Made by a program: the position numbers and the translations under genes
NCBI RefSeq assembly: GCF_001839655.2
Contig: NZ_CP056087.1
Location: forward strand, 806,001-870,000
Origin: Pseudomonas argentinensis
Lineage (GTDB): Bacteria; Pseudomonadota; Gammaproteobacteria; Pseudomonadales; Pseudomonadaceae
DNA length: 64,000 nucleotides
Reading direction: 5' to 3'
The notes under the pieces: model-generated
The model's database searches: none
What the model saw: only the letters and a program-made list of their open reading frames with translations
What the model was told of the DNA's origin: nothing
In this document: positions 1-8,743 of the stretch, piece by piece
Layout: every line of letters starts with the position of its first letter
Position numbering within the stretch: the first letter of the stretch is position 1

Positions 1-1076
1 AGCTCCAGAGCCGTGTTCCTCAGTCCATCGGCTTTCTCCTGCTGGACAACTTCACCCTGATTTCCCTGGCATCGGCCGTGGAGCCCCTGCGCATGGCCAA
101 CCAGCTCTCCGGCAAGGAACTGTATCGCTGGTACACCCTGACCCTCGACGGCCAGCCGGTTTGCGCCAGCGACGGTTTGAAGATCACCCCCGATGCCAGC
201 ACGGCCACTGCACCGGCACTGAGCGCAGTGATCGTCTGCGGCGGCGTGGATATTCAGCGCAGCGTCACCCGTGATCACGTGCATTGGCTGCAGGCCCAGG
301 CCCGTCAAGGCCGGCAACTGGGTGCGGTGTGCACCGGCAGCTGGGCGCTGGCCAAGGCCGGTCTGCTCGACGGCTACGATTGCAGCGTGCACTGGGAATT
401 CCTTGCCGCCATGCAGGAGGCGTTCCCCCGCGCCGCCATCACCACGCGGTTGTTCTCCATCGATCGCAACCGCAATACCTCGTCCGGCGGCACCGCGCCG
501 ATGGACATGATGCTGCACCTGATTGGCCGCGAGCATGGCCGCGAACTGGCGGCGGCGATCTCCGAAATGTTCATCTACGAGCGCATCCGCAACGAGCAGG
601 ATCACCAGCGCGTGCCGCTAAAGCACATGCTCGGCACCAACCAGCCGAAGCTGCAGGAAATCGTCGCGCTGATGGAGGCCAATCTGGAGGAGCCGATCGA
701 CCTCGACCAGCTGGCACTCTATGTGGACGTGTCGCGTCGTCAGCTGGAGCGGCTGTTCCAGAAATACCTGCACTGCTCGCCGTCGCGCTATTACCTGAAG
801 CTGCGCCTGATCCGCGCGCGCCAGTTGCTCAAGCAAACCTCGATGTCGATCATCGAGGTGGCGTCGGTCTGCGGCTTCGTGTCCACGCCGCACTTCTCCA
901 AGTGCTACCGCGAGTACTTCGGTATTCCACCGCGTGATGAGCGTGCTGGTAGCAGCGCCAACGTGGTGGCGCTGGTGCCTGTGCACGATGAGCTGCTGCA
1001 CGAGTCGTCCACGGCCATGGCAGCGCTGAGTCGTGCCCAGGGCGAGTCGACATTCGCCAGCGTGCGGGTGGTCTGA
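1..1076 (+). CDS. gbdR: GbdR, AraC-family glycine betaine/dimethylglycine-responsive activator (5' end cut off)
   Basis: The reading frame is open from base 3, so the gene enters from outside the window; about 357 residues are present and roughly ten N-terminal residues are missing compared with P. aeruginosa GbdR (about 367). The visible part begins PQSIGFLLLDNFTLISLASA, the usual start of the GATase1/DJ-1-like sensing domain of this family. The C-terminal third carries two AraC helix-turn-helix units (around IDLDQLALYVDVSRRQLERL and IIEVASVCGFVSTPHFSKCY). In P. aeruginosa GbdR senses glycine betaine and dimethylglycine and switches on gbcAB, dgcAB, sox and related genes, all of which are in this window, so its placement here fits. 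Confidence 0.93.
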   Translation, partial: LQSRVPQSIGFLLLDNFTLISLASAVEPLRMANQLSGKELYRWYTLTLDGQPVCASDGLKITPDASTATAPALSAVIVCGGVDIQRSVTRDHVHWLQAQARQGRQLGAVCTGSWALAKAGLLDGYDCSVHWEFLAAMQEAFPRAAITTRLFSIDRNRNTSSGGTAPMDMMLHLIGREHGRELAAAISEMFIYERIRNEQDHQRVPLKHMLGTNQPKLQEIVALMEANLEEPIDLDQLALYVDVSRRQLERLFQKYLHCSPSRYYLKLRLIRARQLLKQTSMSIIEVASVCGFVSTPHFSKCYREYFGIPPRDERAGSSANVVALVPVHDELLHESSTAMAALSRAQGESTFASVRVV

Positions 1077-1432
1077 TCACCGCTATTTTCCTGCATCGCG
1101 CAGAAAATGCTCAATCCCCGCAGACGTCCGAGAGCCGTGGCGTCTGCGCTGTCTTTCACAGATTATCCACAGTTATGCACAGAGTATTTGTTCGCAAAAT
1201 ATCGGTGAGCTGAATACCGCGGTGCTTGCCGGTCTGGCCTGCCTGAAGCCCCGTCAGGCCGGCCGTTTCGCCGAGTGCATCGAGACGTTGCTGGACGATA
1301 AACCGTCAGGTGGCCAGGCGGTCCACGTGTGTTGGCGTTGCGCGCTTATCCAACAGTTTATCCACAGGCCTGCGCACTGTATTTATGATCAAACGACGAC
1401 CCCCGTTTCAGCAGGCGTGCGGCGCTGGAGGG
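1077..1432. other. Gene-free gap with DnaA-box-like sites
   Basis: No credible gene is seen. The stretch holds a perfect TTATCCACA at 1163-1171, followed exactly 10 bases later by TTATGCACA at 1173-1181, and another TTATCCACA at 1358-1366. These fit the DnaA-box consensus TTWTNCACA. A weak hairpin (ATTTTC...GAAAAT, about 1085-1108) just after gbdR could end its transcript but lacks a clear T-run. Confidence 0.5.
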
Positions 1433-1681
1433 TCAGCTACGCGGCACCAACGCCGGCAGCAAGGTGCGGGAGATGGCTTCGCGTACGGTCGGCAGCACGG
1501 TCGCGCTGCCGGCCAGAATGTCTTCGACCATATGGCGCAGGGCGAGGGCCCGTTCCGGGCACAGGCCGGTCACCGCGTATTCGCAGGCCTGCTCGGCGGT
1601 GGCGCCGCTGGGAACGCTGAAACCCAGGGCAATCAGGCGTTCGCGCAGGTCTTCCTGGTCGATCAGTTCGGTATGCATCAT
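1433..1681 (-). CDS. Small conserved hypothetical protein (82 aa)
   Basis: An 82-residue acidic/leucine-rich protein with no signal peptide or membrane segment. A GAGGA sequence lies about 7 bases before the chosen ATG; a second ATG follows immediately, so the start could be one codon later. It is the last gene of the minus-strand dgcA-dgcB-etfA-etfB series and starts 39 bases after the etfB stop, so it is probably co-transcribed with it. I do not recognise the family or a function. Its retention next to etfB suggests a link to dimethylglycine catabolism, but that is inference only. Confidence 0.6.
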   Translation of the reverse strand: MMHTELIDQEDLRERLIALGFSVPSGATAEQACEYAVTGLCPERALALRHMVEDILAGSATVLPTVREAISRTLLPALVPRS

Positions 1682-1720
1682 CGTGGCTGTCCTCGTGGCA
1701 AGTTCGAATTCGGCGTGCCG

Positions 1721-2494
1721 TCAGCGCAGCACGCCCTCATCCAGCAGTAGCTTGAAGATAGCCTCCGCACCTTGCTGTGGCGAGACGCCGGTGATCACCT
1801 GACCACCACCGCCCGCCGCCTTCGCGGTCGCCGCCTTCATGCGCTCGGCGCCGGTCTTGGCCTTGATCACCTTCAGGCGCTTGGGGCGCGGTCGAGCTGG
1901 TTGCCATTGCGCATCGGCATACAGCGGATCATCGACCAGTTCCACCGCTTCGCGCTCCAGCGCACCGCGCCGGGCCGGGCCGAAGGCGCTCTGGCGCGCC
2001 GCCGGTGCGGCCGCATCGACGCTGGCGACGAAGGGCAGGCGTACCTTGAGGCGCCGCCGCTGCCCGCGGGGCAGGGCCTGCAGCACCTGGGCGCTGCCGC
2101 CCTCGATGTTTTCCACTTCCGCCAGGCCGACGATCAGTGGCCAGCCCAAGCGTTCGGCCAGCAGGTAAGGCAGCATGCCCGAGCCTTCGCCGGTTTCCGC
2201 CTGGCTGCCGGTCAGCACCAGTTGCGCCTTGGCCAGCTGCAGGTGCTCGGCCAGGGCGGGCAGGGCGTCGGCCTCGCGGCTCTGTTCGAGGACGGTCAAA
2301 CCGGGCAGGCCCATGCCCAGGTAGGCGCGCAGGGTCTCTTCTTGCGGGTCGCCGGCATGCACCACGTTGAGTTTCTCACCGGCCAGCTTGAGGCCCAGCT
2401 CCACGGCGCGGGCGTCCTGCTCGGCGCGCCGCGGCCGGCCCGAGGCAGGGTGGGTGCCGATGGACACCAGGGCGACGACGTTCAGATCAGCCAT
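1721..2494 (-). CDS. etfB: Electron transfer flavoprotein beta subunit (EtfB)
   Basis: A 257-residue protein beginning MADLNVVALVSIG, typical of the ETF beta family (about 250 aa). With EtfA it forms the FAD/AMP heterodimer that takes electrons from a dehydrogenase and hands them to ETF-quinone oxidoreductase. A Shine-Dalgarno AGGGGG precedes the ATG at 2494. The frame stays open far upstream, over etfA, but the family start and ribosome site fix the start here. It lies directly downstream of etfA and dgcBA; this dedicated ETF pair most likely serves the dimethylglycine demethylase, as in P. aeruginosa. The C-terminus is basic and has a glycine run (AAGGGGQVITG). Confidence 0.93.
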   Translation of the reverse strand: MADLNVVALVSIGTHPASGRPRRAEQDARAVELGLKLAGEKLNVVHAGDPQEETLRAYLGMGLPGLTVLEQSREADALPALAEHLQLAKAQLVLTGSQAETGEGSGMLPYLLAERLGWPLIVGLAEVENIEGGSAQVLQALPRGQRRRLKVRLPFVASVDAAAPAARQSAFGPARRGALEREAVELVDDPLYADAQWQPARPRPKRLKVIKAKTGAERMKAATAKAAGGGGQVITGVSPQQGAEAIFKLLLDEGVLR

Positions 2495-2514
2495 GCTGCG
2501 ACCCCCTGTATTGT

Positions 2515-2541
2515 TTTTCGCGGGCATGGCCCGCTCCCACG
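2515..2541. repeat. REP-like palindrome between etfB and etfA
   Basis: The sequence TCGCGGGCATGGCCCGCTCC is a compact palindrome of the Pseudomonas REP type. Near-identical copies occur at 7991-8010 and, more diverged, near 63435-63488 and 63565-63632. It fills most of the 50-base etfA-etfB spacer and could form an mRNA hairpin between the two cistrons. Confidence 0.7.
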
Positions 2542-2544
2542 TAT

Positions 2545-3774
2545 TCATGCGGCATCGCGCTTCATCCCGTTGCGGTGGGCTTCCACCCGCTCGATCAAGG
2601 CCTGGAGGATCGCGGCGGCGTCGCCGATTACCGCCAGGTCGGCGCGCTTGATCATGTCGCAGCCCGGATCCTGGTTGACCGCCACCACCTTGTCGCAGGC
2701 GCCGATGCCCTGCAGATGCTGGATGGCGCCGGAGATACCGACTGCCACGTAGACCCGGGCGGTGACCCAGGTGCCGGTGGCGCCGACCTGGCGGGCCCGG
2801 GGCATATGACCGTCGTCCACCGCCACCCGCGACGCGCCTTCGGTGGCGCCCAGGGCGACGGCGGCGCGGTGGAACAGCGCCCAGTCCTTCACGCCGTTGC
2901 CACCGGAAAGGATGAATTCGGATTCGGCCATGGGAATCTGCGCCGGGTCGACGGCGACCGAGCCCAGGTCTTCGATACGTGGCAGGTTGCGCGCCACCTG
3001 TGCCGACAGCTCGACCTGGCGTGCCTCGTGGCGGGTTTCGCTGACCGGCTCGGCGCACTCGGCGGCGGCCAGGATCAGCCGCGGCGCCACCTGCGCGATA
3101 TCTTCGCGGCCCGCACCGGCGCGGCCGGTGCTTTGCCCGTCCTTGACCTGCCAGACGCGGGTGGCCGGGCGCTCGCCCAGGCTGGAGGCCAGCCGGCGGC
3201 CCAGTTCGCCACCGCCGGTGCGGCTGTCCGGAAGCAGCCAATGGCGCGGGTTGAACTGGTTCTCGACGGCGCGCAGGGCCAGCACCCGCTGTTCGGGCGA
3301 GTAGCCGCTGTATTCGTCGCCTGCCAGCTGCAGCAGGCGGTCGACGCCGGCGCTGTCGAAGGCGGATTCCTTGTGCTCGCCGAATACCACGGCCAGCACG
3401 GCGCCGTGCTGGCCGGCCAGCTGATGGGCGAGGCCGAGCAGGTCCTTGTCGTGGCTGCTCAGGCGACCGCCCACCATGTCCGGAACCACGGCAATGACGA
3501 ACGCCGGCTGCTCGACCACATGCAGCGGCAGTTGCACGACCGCGCTGGTGCTCTGGCGCTTGGCGGCGCCGCCCTGCTGGGCACCGCTGCGGTCGATGCG
3601 CTTGATGCCGGCCGGGCCGATAAAACCGGCGGCGGCCGCATGGGGGTTCTTGCGGACGATGCCGTTCGGCCCCATCCACTGAATCTGCTGGGGCTGCAGG
3701 GCCGCGTGCAGCGGGTGCAGACGGTTGCGGGCGATGCGCTCGGCGCGCGGGTCACGGCGGATGATGTCAGTCAT
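2545..3774 (-). CDS. etfA: Electron transfer flavoprotein alpha subunit (EtfA)
   Basis: A 409-residue protein, longer than the usual 310-330 aa because of an N-terminal extension of about 80 residues (from MTDIIRRDPRAERIARNRLH), a feature of the alpha subunits encoded with dgcAB in pseudomonads. The C-terminal FAD-binding domain is intact: GATGTWVTARVYVAVGISGA and VAVNQDPGCDMIKRADL (about residues 320-385). It binds FAD and pairs with EtfB. Its ATG directly abuts the dgcB stop codon (TGA then ATG), which indicates translational coupling and co-transcription. Confidence 0.93.
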   Translation of the reverse strand: MTDIIRRDPRAERIARNRLHPLHAALQPQQIQWMGPNGIVRKNPHAAAAGFIGPAGIKRIDRSGAQQGGAAKRQSTSAVVQLPLHVVEQPAFVIAVVPDMVGGRLSSHDKDLLGLAHQLAGQHGAVLAVVFGEHKESAFDSAGVDRLLQLAGDEYSGYSPEQRVLALRAVENQFNPRHWLLPDSRTGGGELGRRLASSLGERPATRVWQVKDGQSTGRAGAGREDIAQVAPRLILAAAECAEPVSETRHEARQVELSAQVARNLPRIEDLGSVAVDPAQIPMAESEFILSGGNGVKDWALFHRAAVALGATEGASRVAVDDGHMPRARQVGATGTWVTARVYVAVGISGAIQHLQGIGACDKVVAVNQDPGCDMIKRADLAVIGDAAAILQALIERVEAHRNGMKRDAA

Positions 3775-5748
3775 TCAGGCCACCTCCACGGCAGTGGGTT
3801 GCGCGACGGGTTTATTCTGTGGCACTTCGCTTTCGATCAATACCTCGGCAACCAGCTCGGCGATGTCCTTGATCTGCGGGCGCGGTTCGACCACGCCTTC
3901 GAGCATCACGGTGCACTGCGGGCAGCCGACGGCGACCAGCTCGGCGCCGGTTTCCTTGATGTCTTCCATGCGCATGTCGGGAATCCGCTGCTTGCCGGGG
4001 ATGTCGGTGATCGGTGCGCCGCCACCACCGCCACAGCAGCGCGAGCGGAAGCCGGAGCGGGCCATTTCCCTGACCTCGATACCGATGGCCTTGAGCACTG
4101 CACGGGGCGCCTCGTACTCACCGTTGTAACGGCCCAGGTAGCAGGGGTCGTGATAAGTCACGGAGCCGCCACGCTGTGCAGAAAGAGGGTGCTGACCCAG
4201 GTTGAGGCCGCCGCGCTGCATCAGGGTGTCGATAAAGGTGCTGTGGTGCATGACCTGGTAGTGGCCGCCCAGGGCGCCGTACTCGTTCTTCAGCACGTGG
4301 AAGCTGTGCGGGTCGCAGGAGACGATGGTCTTGAAACGGTACTGGTTCAGGGTGGCGATATTGCGCTTGGCCAATTGCTGGAAGGTCGCTTCGTCACCCA
4401 GGCGGCGGGCGACGTCGCCGCTGTCGCGTTCCTCCAGGCCGAGCACGGCGAAGTCCACGCCGGAGGCCTTGAGGATCTTCACGAAGGCACGCAGGGTGCG
4501 CTGATTGCGCATGTCGAAGGCGCCATCACCGACCCAGAACAGCACCTCGGCGCTGCCCTTGTCGGCCATCAGCGGCAGGTTCAGGTCCGCCGCCCAGTTC
4601 AGCCGGCCGCCGGGTGCGAAGCCCCCCGGGTTGTCGGTGGCAATGAGGTTTTCCAGCACTTCGGCGCCCTTGTTCGGCGTCGAGCCTTTTTCCAGGGTCA
4701 GATGGCGGCGCATGTCGACGATGGCATCGACGTGCTCGATCATCATCGGGCATTCCTCCACACAGGCGCGACAGGTGGTGCACGACCATAGTGTGTCGGC
4801 GTCGACCAGCGCCTTGCCCTGCAGCGAAACGATCGGCTGGTGCGGGCCGCCGCCATGTTCGCCCAGGGGTTTGCCCGGATAAGGCGAGCCGGCGAAGTTG
4901 GCGTCGTTGCCGCCGGCCAGGCCGATGACCATGTCCTGGATCAGCTTCTTGGGGTTCAGCGGCTGGCCGGCGGCGAAGGCCGGGCACATGGCTTCGCACT
5001 TGCCGCACTGCACGCAGGCGTCGAAGCCGAGCAGCTGGTTCCAGGTGAAGTCGGTGGGCTTTTCGACACCCAGCGGCGCTTTCGGATCGGTGAGGTCGAG
5101 GGCCTTCAGGCCGGTGGAGCTACCGCCAGCAAAGCGCTCGCTACGGCGGTGCCAGGCCAGGTGCAGGGCACCGGCGAAGGCGTGCTTCATCGGCCCGCCC
5201 CAGGTCATGCCGAAGAACAGTTCCGACACGCCCCAGGCCACGCCCACGGCGAGGATGGCGGCGAGCACCCAGCCACCGAAGCCGGCGGGCAGAACCCCGG
5301 CCACCGGCAGGGTGGCGATAAAGAAGCTGGCGGCGAACATCAGCAGGCTTTTCGGCAGGCGCATCCACGGGCCTTTGGACAGCCGCGCCGGCGGATTCAG
5401 GCGGCGCCTGGCGACGAACAGGGCGCCGGTGAACATCAGCACCGTGGCGGCCAGCAGGGCGAAGCCGAGGATGCGGTTGTGCAGTCCGAAACCATGCACC
5501 GCGACGGCCAGCACCGCTGCCAGCACGAAGCCGCCGGCGGTGGCCACGTGGGTCCTGGACATGTACTTGTCGCGCTCGACCACGTGGTGCAGGTCCACCA
5601 GGTAGCGGCGCGGCATCTGCAGCAGGCCTTTGACCCAGTCGACCTGGGCCGGCCGACCGCGGCGCCACATGAAAAAGCGCTTGGCCGCGCCAATGACCGC
5701 AAGGGCCAGGGCGGCGAACAGCAGGATTGGCAGAATGGTGTTTAGCAT
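3775..5748 (-). CDS. dgcB: DgcB, membrane-bound iron-sulfur subunit for dimethylglycine catabolism
   Basis: 657 residues. The N-terminal part has several hydrophobic segments (first MLNTILPILLFAALALAVIG). Two ferredoxin-type 4Fe-4S motifs follow (CVQCGKCEAMCP and CTTCRACVEECP), then two CCG-type cysteine modules (SRCCGGGGG and GCPQC). This is the layout of HdrD/GlpC-like membrane electron-transfer subunits. In P. aeruginosa dgcA and dgcB are both needed to use dimethylglycine. The start at 5748 is chosen because the protein then begins with a membrane segment; an upstream ATG would add 13 residues encoded by repeat DNA. It probably transfers electrons between DgcA, EtfAB and the quinone pool. 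Confidence 0.92.
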   Translation of the reverse strand: MLNTILPILLFAALALAVIGAAKRFFMWRRGRPAQVDWVKGLLQMPRRYLVDLHHVVERDKYMSRTHVATAGGFVLAAVLAVAVHGFGLHNRILGFALLAATVLMFTGALFVARRRLNPPARLSKGPWMRLPKSLLMFAASFFIATLPVAGVLPAGFGGWVLAAILAVGVAWGVSELFFGMTWGGPMKHAFAGALHLAWHRRSERFAGGSSTGLKALDLTDPKAPLGVEKPTDFTWNQLLGFDACVQCGKCEAMCPAFAAGQPLNPKKLIQDMVIGLAGGNDANFAGSPYPGKPLGEHGGGPHQPIVSLQGKALVDADTLWSCTTCRACVEECPMMIEHVDAIVDMRRHLTLEKGSTPNKGAEVLENLIATDNPGGFAPGGRLNWAADLNLPLMADKGSAEVLFWVGDGAFDMRNQRTLRAFVKILKASGVDFAVLGLEERDSGDVARRLGDEATFQQLAKRNIATLNQYRFKTIVSCDPHSFHVLKNEYGALGGHYQVMHHSTFIDTLMQRGGLNLGQHPLSAQRGGSVTYHDPCYLGRYNGEYEAPRAVLKAIGIEVREMARSGFRSRCCGGGGGAPITDIPGKQRIPDMRMEDIKETGAELVAVGCPQCTVMLEGVVEPRPQIKDIAELVAEVLIESEVPQNKPVAQPTAVEVA

Positions 5749-5766
5749 GAGAGCCCCCGAGGGGCA

Positions 5767-5849
5767 GCTACAAGCTTCAAGCTGCAAGCCTCAAGCTGAA
5801 AGCGACGGGCGCCTTTGCTTGCAGCTTGCAGCTTGCGGCTTGCGGCTGC
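5767..5849. repeat. Inverted arrays of 7-bp repeats between dgcA and dgcB
   Basis: The spacer is made of heptamers in one direction (CAAGCTT, CAAGCTG, CAAGCCT, CAAGCTG) facing heptamers in the other (GCTTGCA, GCTTGCA, GCTTGCG, GCTTGCG). It folds into a long hairpin between the two cistrons. Related arrays occur at about 40560-40665 and 57541-57572. Confidence 0.8.
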
Positions 5850-7910
5850 TTAAAAGTCTTTGCACAGGCGCAGGGCGTCGTAGATCGCCGCGTGCACGTT
5901 GCGCTGGGCCACGCAGTCGCCGATACGGAACAGCAGGTAGCCGTCGCCCGCCTCGGAGAGGCACGGCTGCGGCTTGATCGCGAACAGTGCCTCGACATCG
6001 ATCTGGCCCTTGTTGCGCGAGCCGTCCTTGAGCCCGTAGTACAGGCCCTCGTCCGGGCGCACGCCGTTCTCGATGACGATCTGGTCGACCACCCGCTCTT
6101 CCCGCGCGCCGGTGTATTCGTTCTCCAGCACCGCGACCTTCTTGTCGCCCTCGGCGTAGACCTTCTCCAGCATCATGTCGCCGGTCATCACCACTTCCTT
6201 GGGGTACATGCTGCGGTAGTAGGTCGGGAAGGTGGTGCCGCCCATGGCCACGCCGGGCTTGATGTCGTCGGTGACGATCTCCACCTGGCTGCCCTTGTCG
6301 GCCAGGTAGTCGGCCGCCGACATACCGGTGAATTCGCAGATGGTGTCGTACACCAGCACGCTCTTGCCGGGCTCCACCTTGCCGCTGAGGATGTCCCAGG
6401 CGCTGACCACCAGGCCTTCGGCCGCGCCCCAATGCTCGTTCTGCTCGAGGAAGGCGTGGCCACCGTTGGCCAGCACCACGATGTCCGGGCGCAGGTCGAG
6501 GATGGTCGCCTCGTCGGCGGCGGTACCCAGGCGCAGGTCGATCCCCAGGCGGGCGATTTCCAGCTGATACCAGCGGGTGATGCCAGCGATCTGGTCGCGC
6601 TGTGGCGCCCGGGCGGCGATGCTGATCTGCCCGCCGAGGCTCTCCTGTTTCTCGAACAGGGTTACGTCATGACCACGCTCGGCGGCCACGCGGGCTGCCT
6701 CCATCCCGGCGGGGCCGCCGCCGACGATCACCACCTTGCGCTTGGCGCCGGTGGTTTTCTCGATGATGTGCGGCACGCCCATGTATTCGCGGCTGGTGGC
6801 GGCGTTCTGAATGCACAGCACGTCCAGGCCCTGGTACTGGCGGTCGATGCAGTAGTTGGCGCCGACGCACTGCTTGATCTGGTCGATCTGGCCCATCTTG
6901 ATCTTGGCGATCAGGTGCGGGTCGGCCATGTGCGCGCGGGTCATGCCGACCATGTCCACATAGCCGCCTTCGAGAATGCGCGTGGCCTGGTTCGGATCCT
7001 TGATGTTCTGCGCGTGCAGCACCGGCACCTTGACCACTTCCTTGATGCCGGCCGCCAGGTGCAGGAAGGGCTCCGGCGGGAAGCTCATGTTGGGGATGAC
7101 GTTGGCCAGGGTGTTGTGGGTGTCGCAGCCCGAGCCCACCACGCCGATGAAGTCGAGCATGCCGGTGGCGTCGTAGTAGGCGGCGATCTGCTTCATGTCC
7201 TCATGGGACAGGCCGTCGGGGTGGAACTCGTCGCCGGTGATACGCATGCCCACGCAGAAATCGTCGCCGACCTCGGCGCGCACCGCCTTGAGCACTTCCA
7301 TGCCGAACTTCATGCGGCCTTCGAAGCTGCCGCCCCATTCGTCGGTACGCTTGTTCACCCGTGGCGACCAGAACTGGTCGATCAGGTGCTGGTGCACGGC
7401 GGACAGCTCGACGCCGTCCAGGCCTCCTTCCTTGGCGCGGCGCGCCGCCTGGGCGTAGTTGCCGATGATGCGCCAGATCTCCTCGACCTCGATGGTCTTG
7501 CAGGTGGCGCGGTGCACCGGTTCACGGATCCCGGAGGGCGACATCAGGGTCGGCCAGTGGTAACCGTCCCAGCGCGAGCGGCGGCCCATGTGGGTAATCT
7601 GGATCATGATCTTGGCGCCGTGCTTGTGCATGGCGTCCGCGAGATTCTGGAAGTGCGGGATGATGCGGTCGGTGGACAGGTTCACCGAGCTCCACCATTG
7701 CTGCGGGCTGTCGATGGCCACCACCGAGGAGCCGCCGCAGATCGCCAGGCCGATGCCGCCCTTGGCCTTCTCTTCGTAGTATTTGACGTAACGCTCGGTG
7801 GTCATGCCGCCGTCGGTGGCGTAGACCTCGGCGTGCGCGGTGGAGAGCACGCGGTTGCGGATGGTCAGTTTGCCGATCTGGATCGGCTGGAACATTGCTT
7901 CGAAGGCCAT
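5850..7910 (-). CDS. dgcA: DgcA, FMN/FAD-dependent dimethylglycine demethylase (TMADH-like)
   Basis: 686 residues, the size of trimethylamine dehydrogenase/2,4-dienoyl-CoA reductase family enzymes. An N-terminal old-yellow-enzyme TIM barrel binds FMN (starts MAFEAMFQPIQIGKLTIRNR). It is followed by an iron-sulfur region and a C-terminal dinucleotide-binding domain (VVIVGGGPAGMEAARVAAER, about residues 393-412). The iron-sulfur motif reads C348-VGA-NY-C354...C366: the second cysteine of the usual CxxCxxxC motif is alanine 351. It converts dimethylglycine to sarcosine, releasing formaldehyde. The gene is separated from dgcB by a hairpin-forming repeat but probably shares its transcript. Confidence 0.93.
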   Translation of the reverse strand: MAFEAMFQPIQIGKLTIRNRVLSTAHAEVYATDGGMTTERYVKYYEEKAKGGIGLAICGGSSVVAIDSPQQWWSSVNLSTDRIIPHFQNLADAMHKHGAKIMIQITHMGRRSRWDGYHWPTLMSPSGIREPVHRATCKTIEVEEIWRIIGNYAQAARRAKEGGLDGVELSAVHQHLIDQFWSPRVNKRTDEWGGSFEGRMKFGMEVLKAVRAEVGDDFCVGMRITGDEFHPDGLSHEDMKQIAAYYDATGMLDFIGVVGSGCDTHNTLANVIPNMSFPPEPFLHLAAGIKEVVKVPVLHAQNIKDPNQATRILEGGYVDMVGMTRAHMADPHLIAKIKMGQIDQIKQCVGANYCIDRQYQGLDVLCIQNAATSREYMGVPHIIEKTTGAKRKVVIVGGGPAGMEAARVAAERGHDVTLFEKQESLGGQISIAARAPQRDQIAGITRWYQLEIARLGIDLRLGTAADEATILDLRPDIVVLANGGHAFLEQNEHWGAAEGLVVSAWDILSGKVEPGKSVLVYDTICEFTGMSAADYLADKGSQVEIVTDDIKPGVAMGGTTFPTYYRSMYPKEVVMTGDMMLEKVYAEGDKKVAVLENEYTGAREERVVDQIVIENGVRPDEGLYYGLKDGSRNKGQIDVEALFAIKPQPCLSEAGDGYLLFRIGDCVAQRNVHAAIYDALRLCKDF

Positions 7911-7956
7911 GACCTTCTCCTCGATTCGGCGGCTAAGCGTTCACGGTTCTGTTTTT

Positions 7957-8013
7957 ATGGGCGGGAGCGAGGCGTGTTCGCGAACCTTCGCGGGCATGGC
8001 CCGCTCCCACCGG
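7957..8013. repeat. REP-type inverted repeat upstream of dgcA
   Basis: The arms GGGCGGGAGCGAG and CGGGCATGGCCCGCTCCCAC face each other across a TTCGCGAACCTTCG centre. The right arm matches the palindrome at 2518-2540 almost exactly. It lies between the DUF5943-type gene and dgcA, so the two genes may be separated by an mRNA hairpin. Confidence 0.7.
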
Positions 8014-8021
8014 GTAAACCG

Positions 8022-8552
8022 CTACAGGGGACGGGTAACGAACAGGCCATCGTCGTGGCCTTCTTCGGAGCCGCCATATTCCTGCACGGTGACGGTGCGC
8101 AGGCTGCTGCCCTTGGCGGACAGGATCTGATCGATGGCGCCGGAGAACCAGCCGGTGAACATGTAGTCCACCTTGCGGCCGACCTTGCCGTACACGTACA
8201 CGAAGGCCGAGTGCTTGAGTTTCACTTCCGCGTAGCCGGCGTCGATGTCCAGCTTCTCGATCTCGAACAGCCCCCAGCCGCGTTGCGACAGGCGCTTCAT
8301 GTAGTGCTCGAATACCGCGGCGCCTTCCAGGCCGTGGCATTCGGCTTCCTTCTCACACCAGTGCCAGGCGGATTTGTAGCCGGCCTTGTAGAGAATCTCG
8401 GCGTACTTGTCGGCACCGAGCACTTCCTCGATGCCGCGGTGGTTATTGACGAAGAAGTGCCGCGGCACGTACAGCATCGGCAGGGCGTCGGTGGTCCATA
8501 CGCCGGTTTCGTCGTCGACCTGGATGGGCATTTCGGGGGCGTGGGTGGCCAT
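8022..8552 (-). CDS. DUF5943-type conserved protein linked to dimethylglycine catabolism
   Basis: A 176-residue soluble protein beginning MATHAPEMPIQVDDETGVWT. It has no signal peptide. It has one C-x6-C pair (CEKEAECH, about residues 66-73) and an aromatic-rich centre. An orthologue sits directly upstream of dgcA in P. aeruginosa, which is why I link it to the pathway. The predicted fold is unknown to me; a V4R-like small-molecule-binding domain is possible but not shown. Start at 8552 is the first good methionine of the family. Confidence 0.75.
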   Translation of the reverse strand: MATHAPEMPIQVDDETGVWTTDALPMLYVPRHFFVNNHRGIEEVLGADKYAEILYKAGYKSAWHWCEKEAECHGLEGAAVFEHYMKRLSQRGWGLFEIEKLDIDAGYAEVKLKHSAFVYVYGKVGRKVDYMFTGWFSGAIDQILSAKGSSLRTVTVQEYGGSEEGHDDGLFVTRPL

Positions 8553-8653
8553 GTGTTGTTAACTCCAGAATTCGTTGTCGTGCATGTTTGAACGGTGCGG
8601 ATGAATGCCTGTGGAGCCGTAGCGAGCACGCCGAGAGCAAGGAGATCCGCAGT

Positions 8654-8691
8654 GACAAGCGAGAGCAGTACGACTGTACGGCGAGCTTGTC
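8654..8691. repeat. Imperfect 38-bp palindrome
   Basis: GACAAGC at 8654-8660 pairs with GCTTGTC at 8685-8691, and an inner GTAC/GTAC pair lies nearby. It sits in the 190-base gap between the peptidase-like gene and the DUF5943-type gene, where no other gene is seen. It may be a transcript-stability hairpin or a degenerate REP. Confidence 0.45.
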
Positions 8692-8743
8692 GCGAGGACG
8701 CGACGCCGCTATCGGTGAGCGCAGTAGGCTGTGCAGGTATTCG

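Noticed and set aside
1721..3679. A single 652-residue minus-strand frame across etfB and part of etfA
   Set aside because: Only the last 257 residues match a family (EtfB), with a clear ribosome site at 2494. The upstream part is the antisense-free alternate frame of etfA in high-GC DNA.
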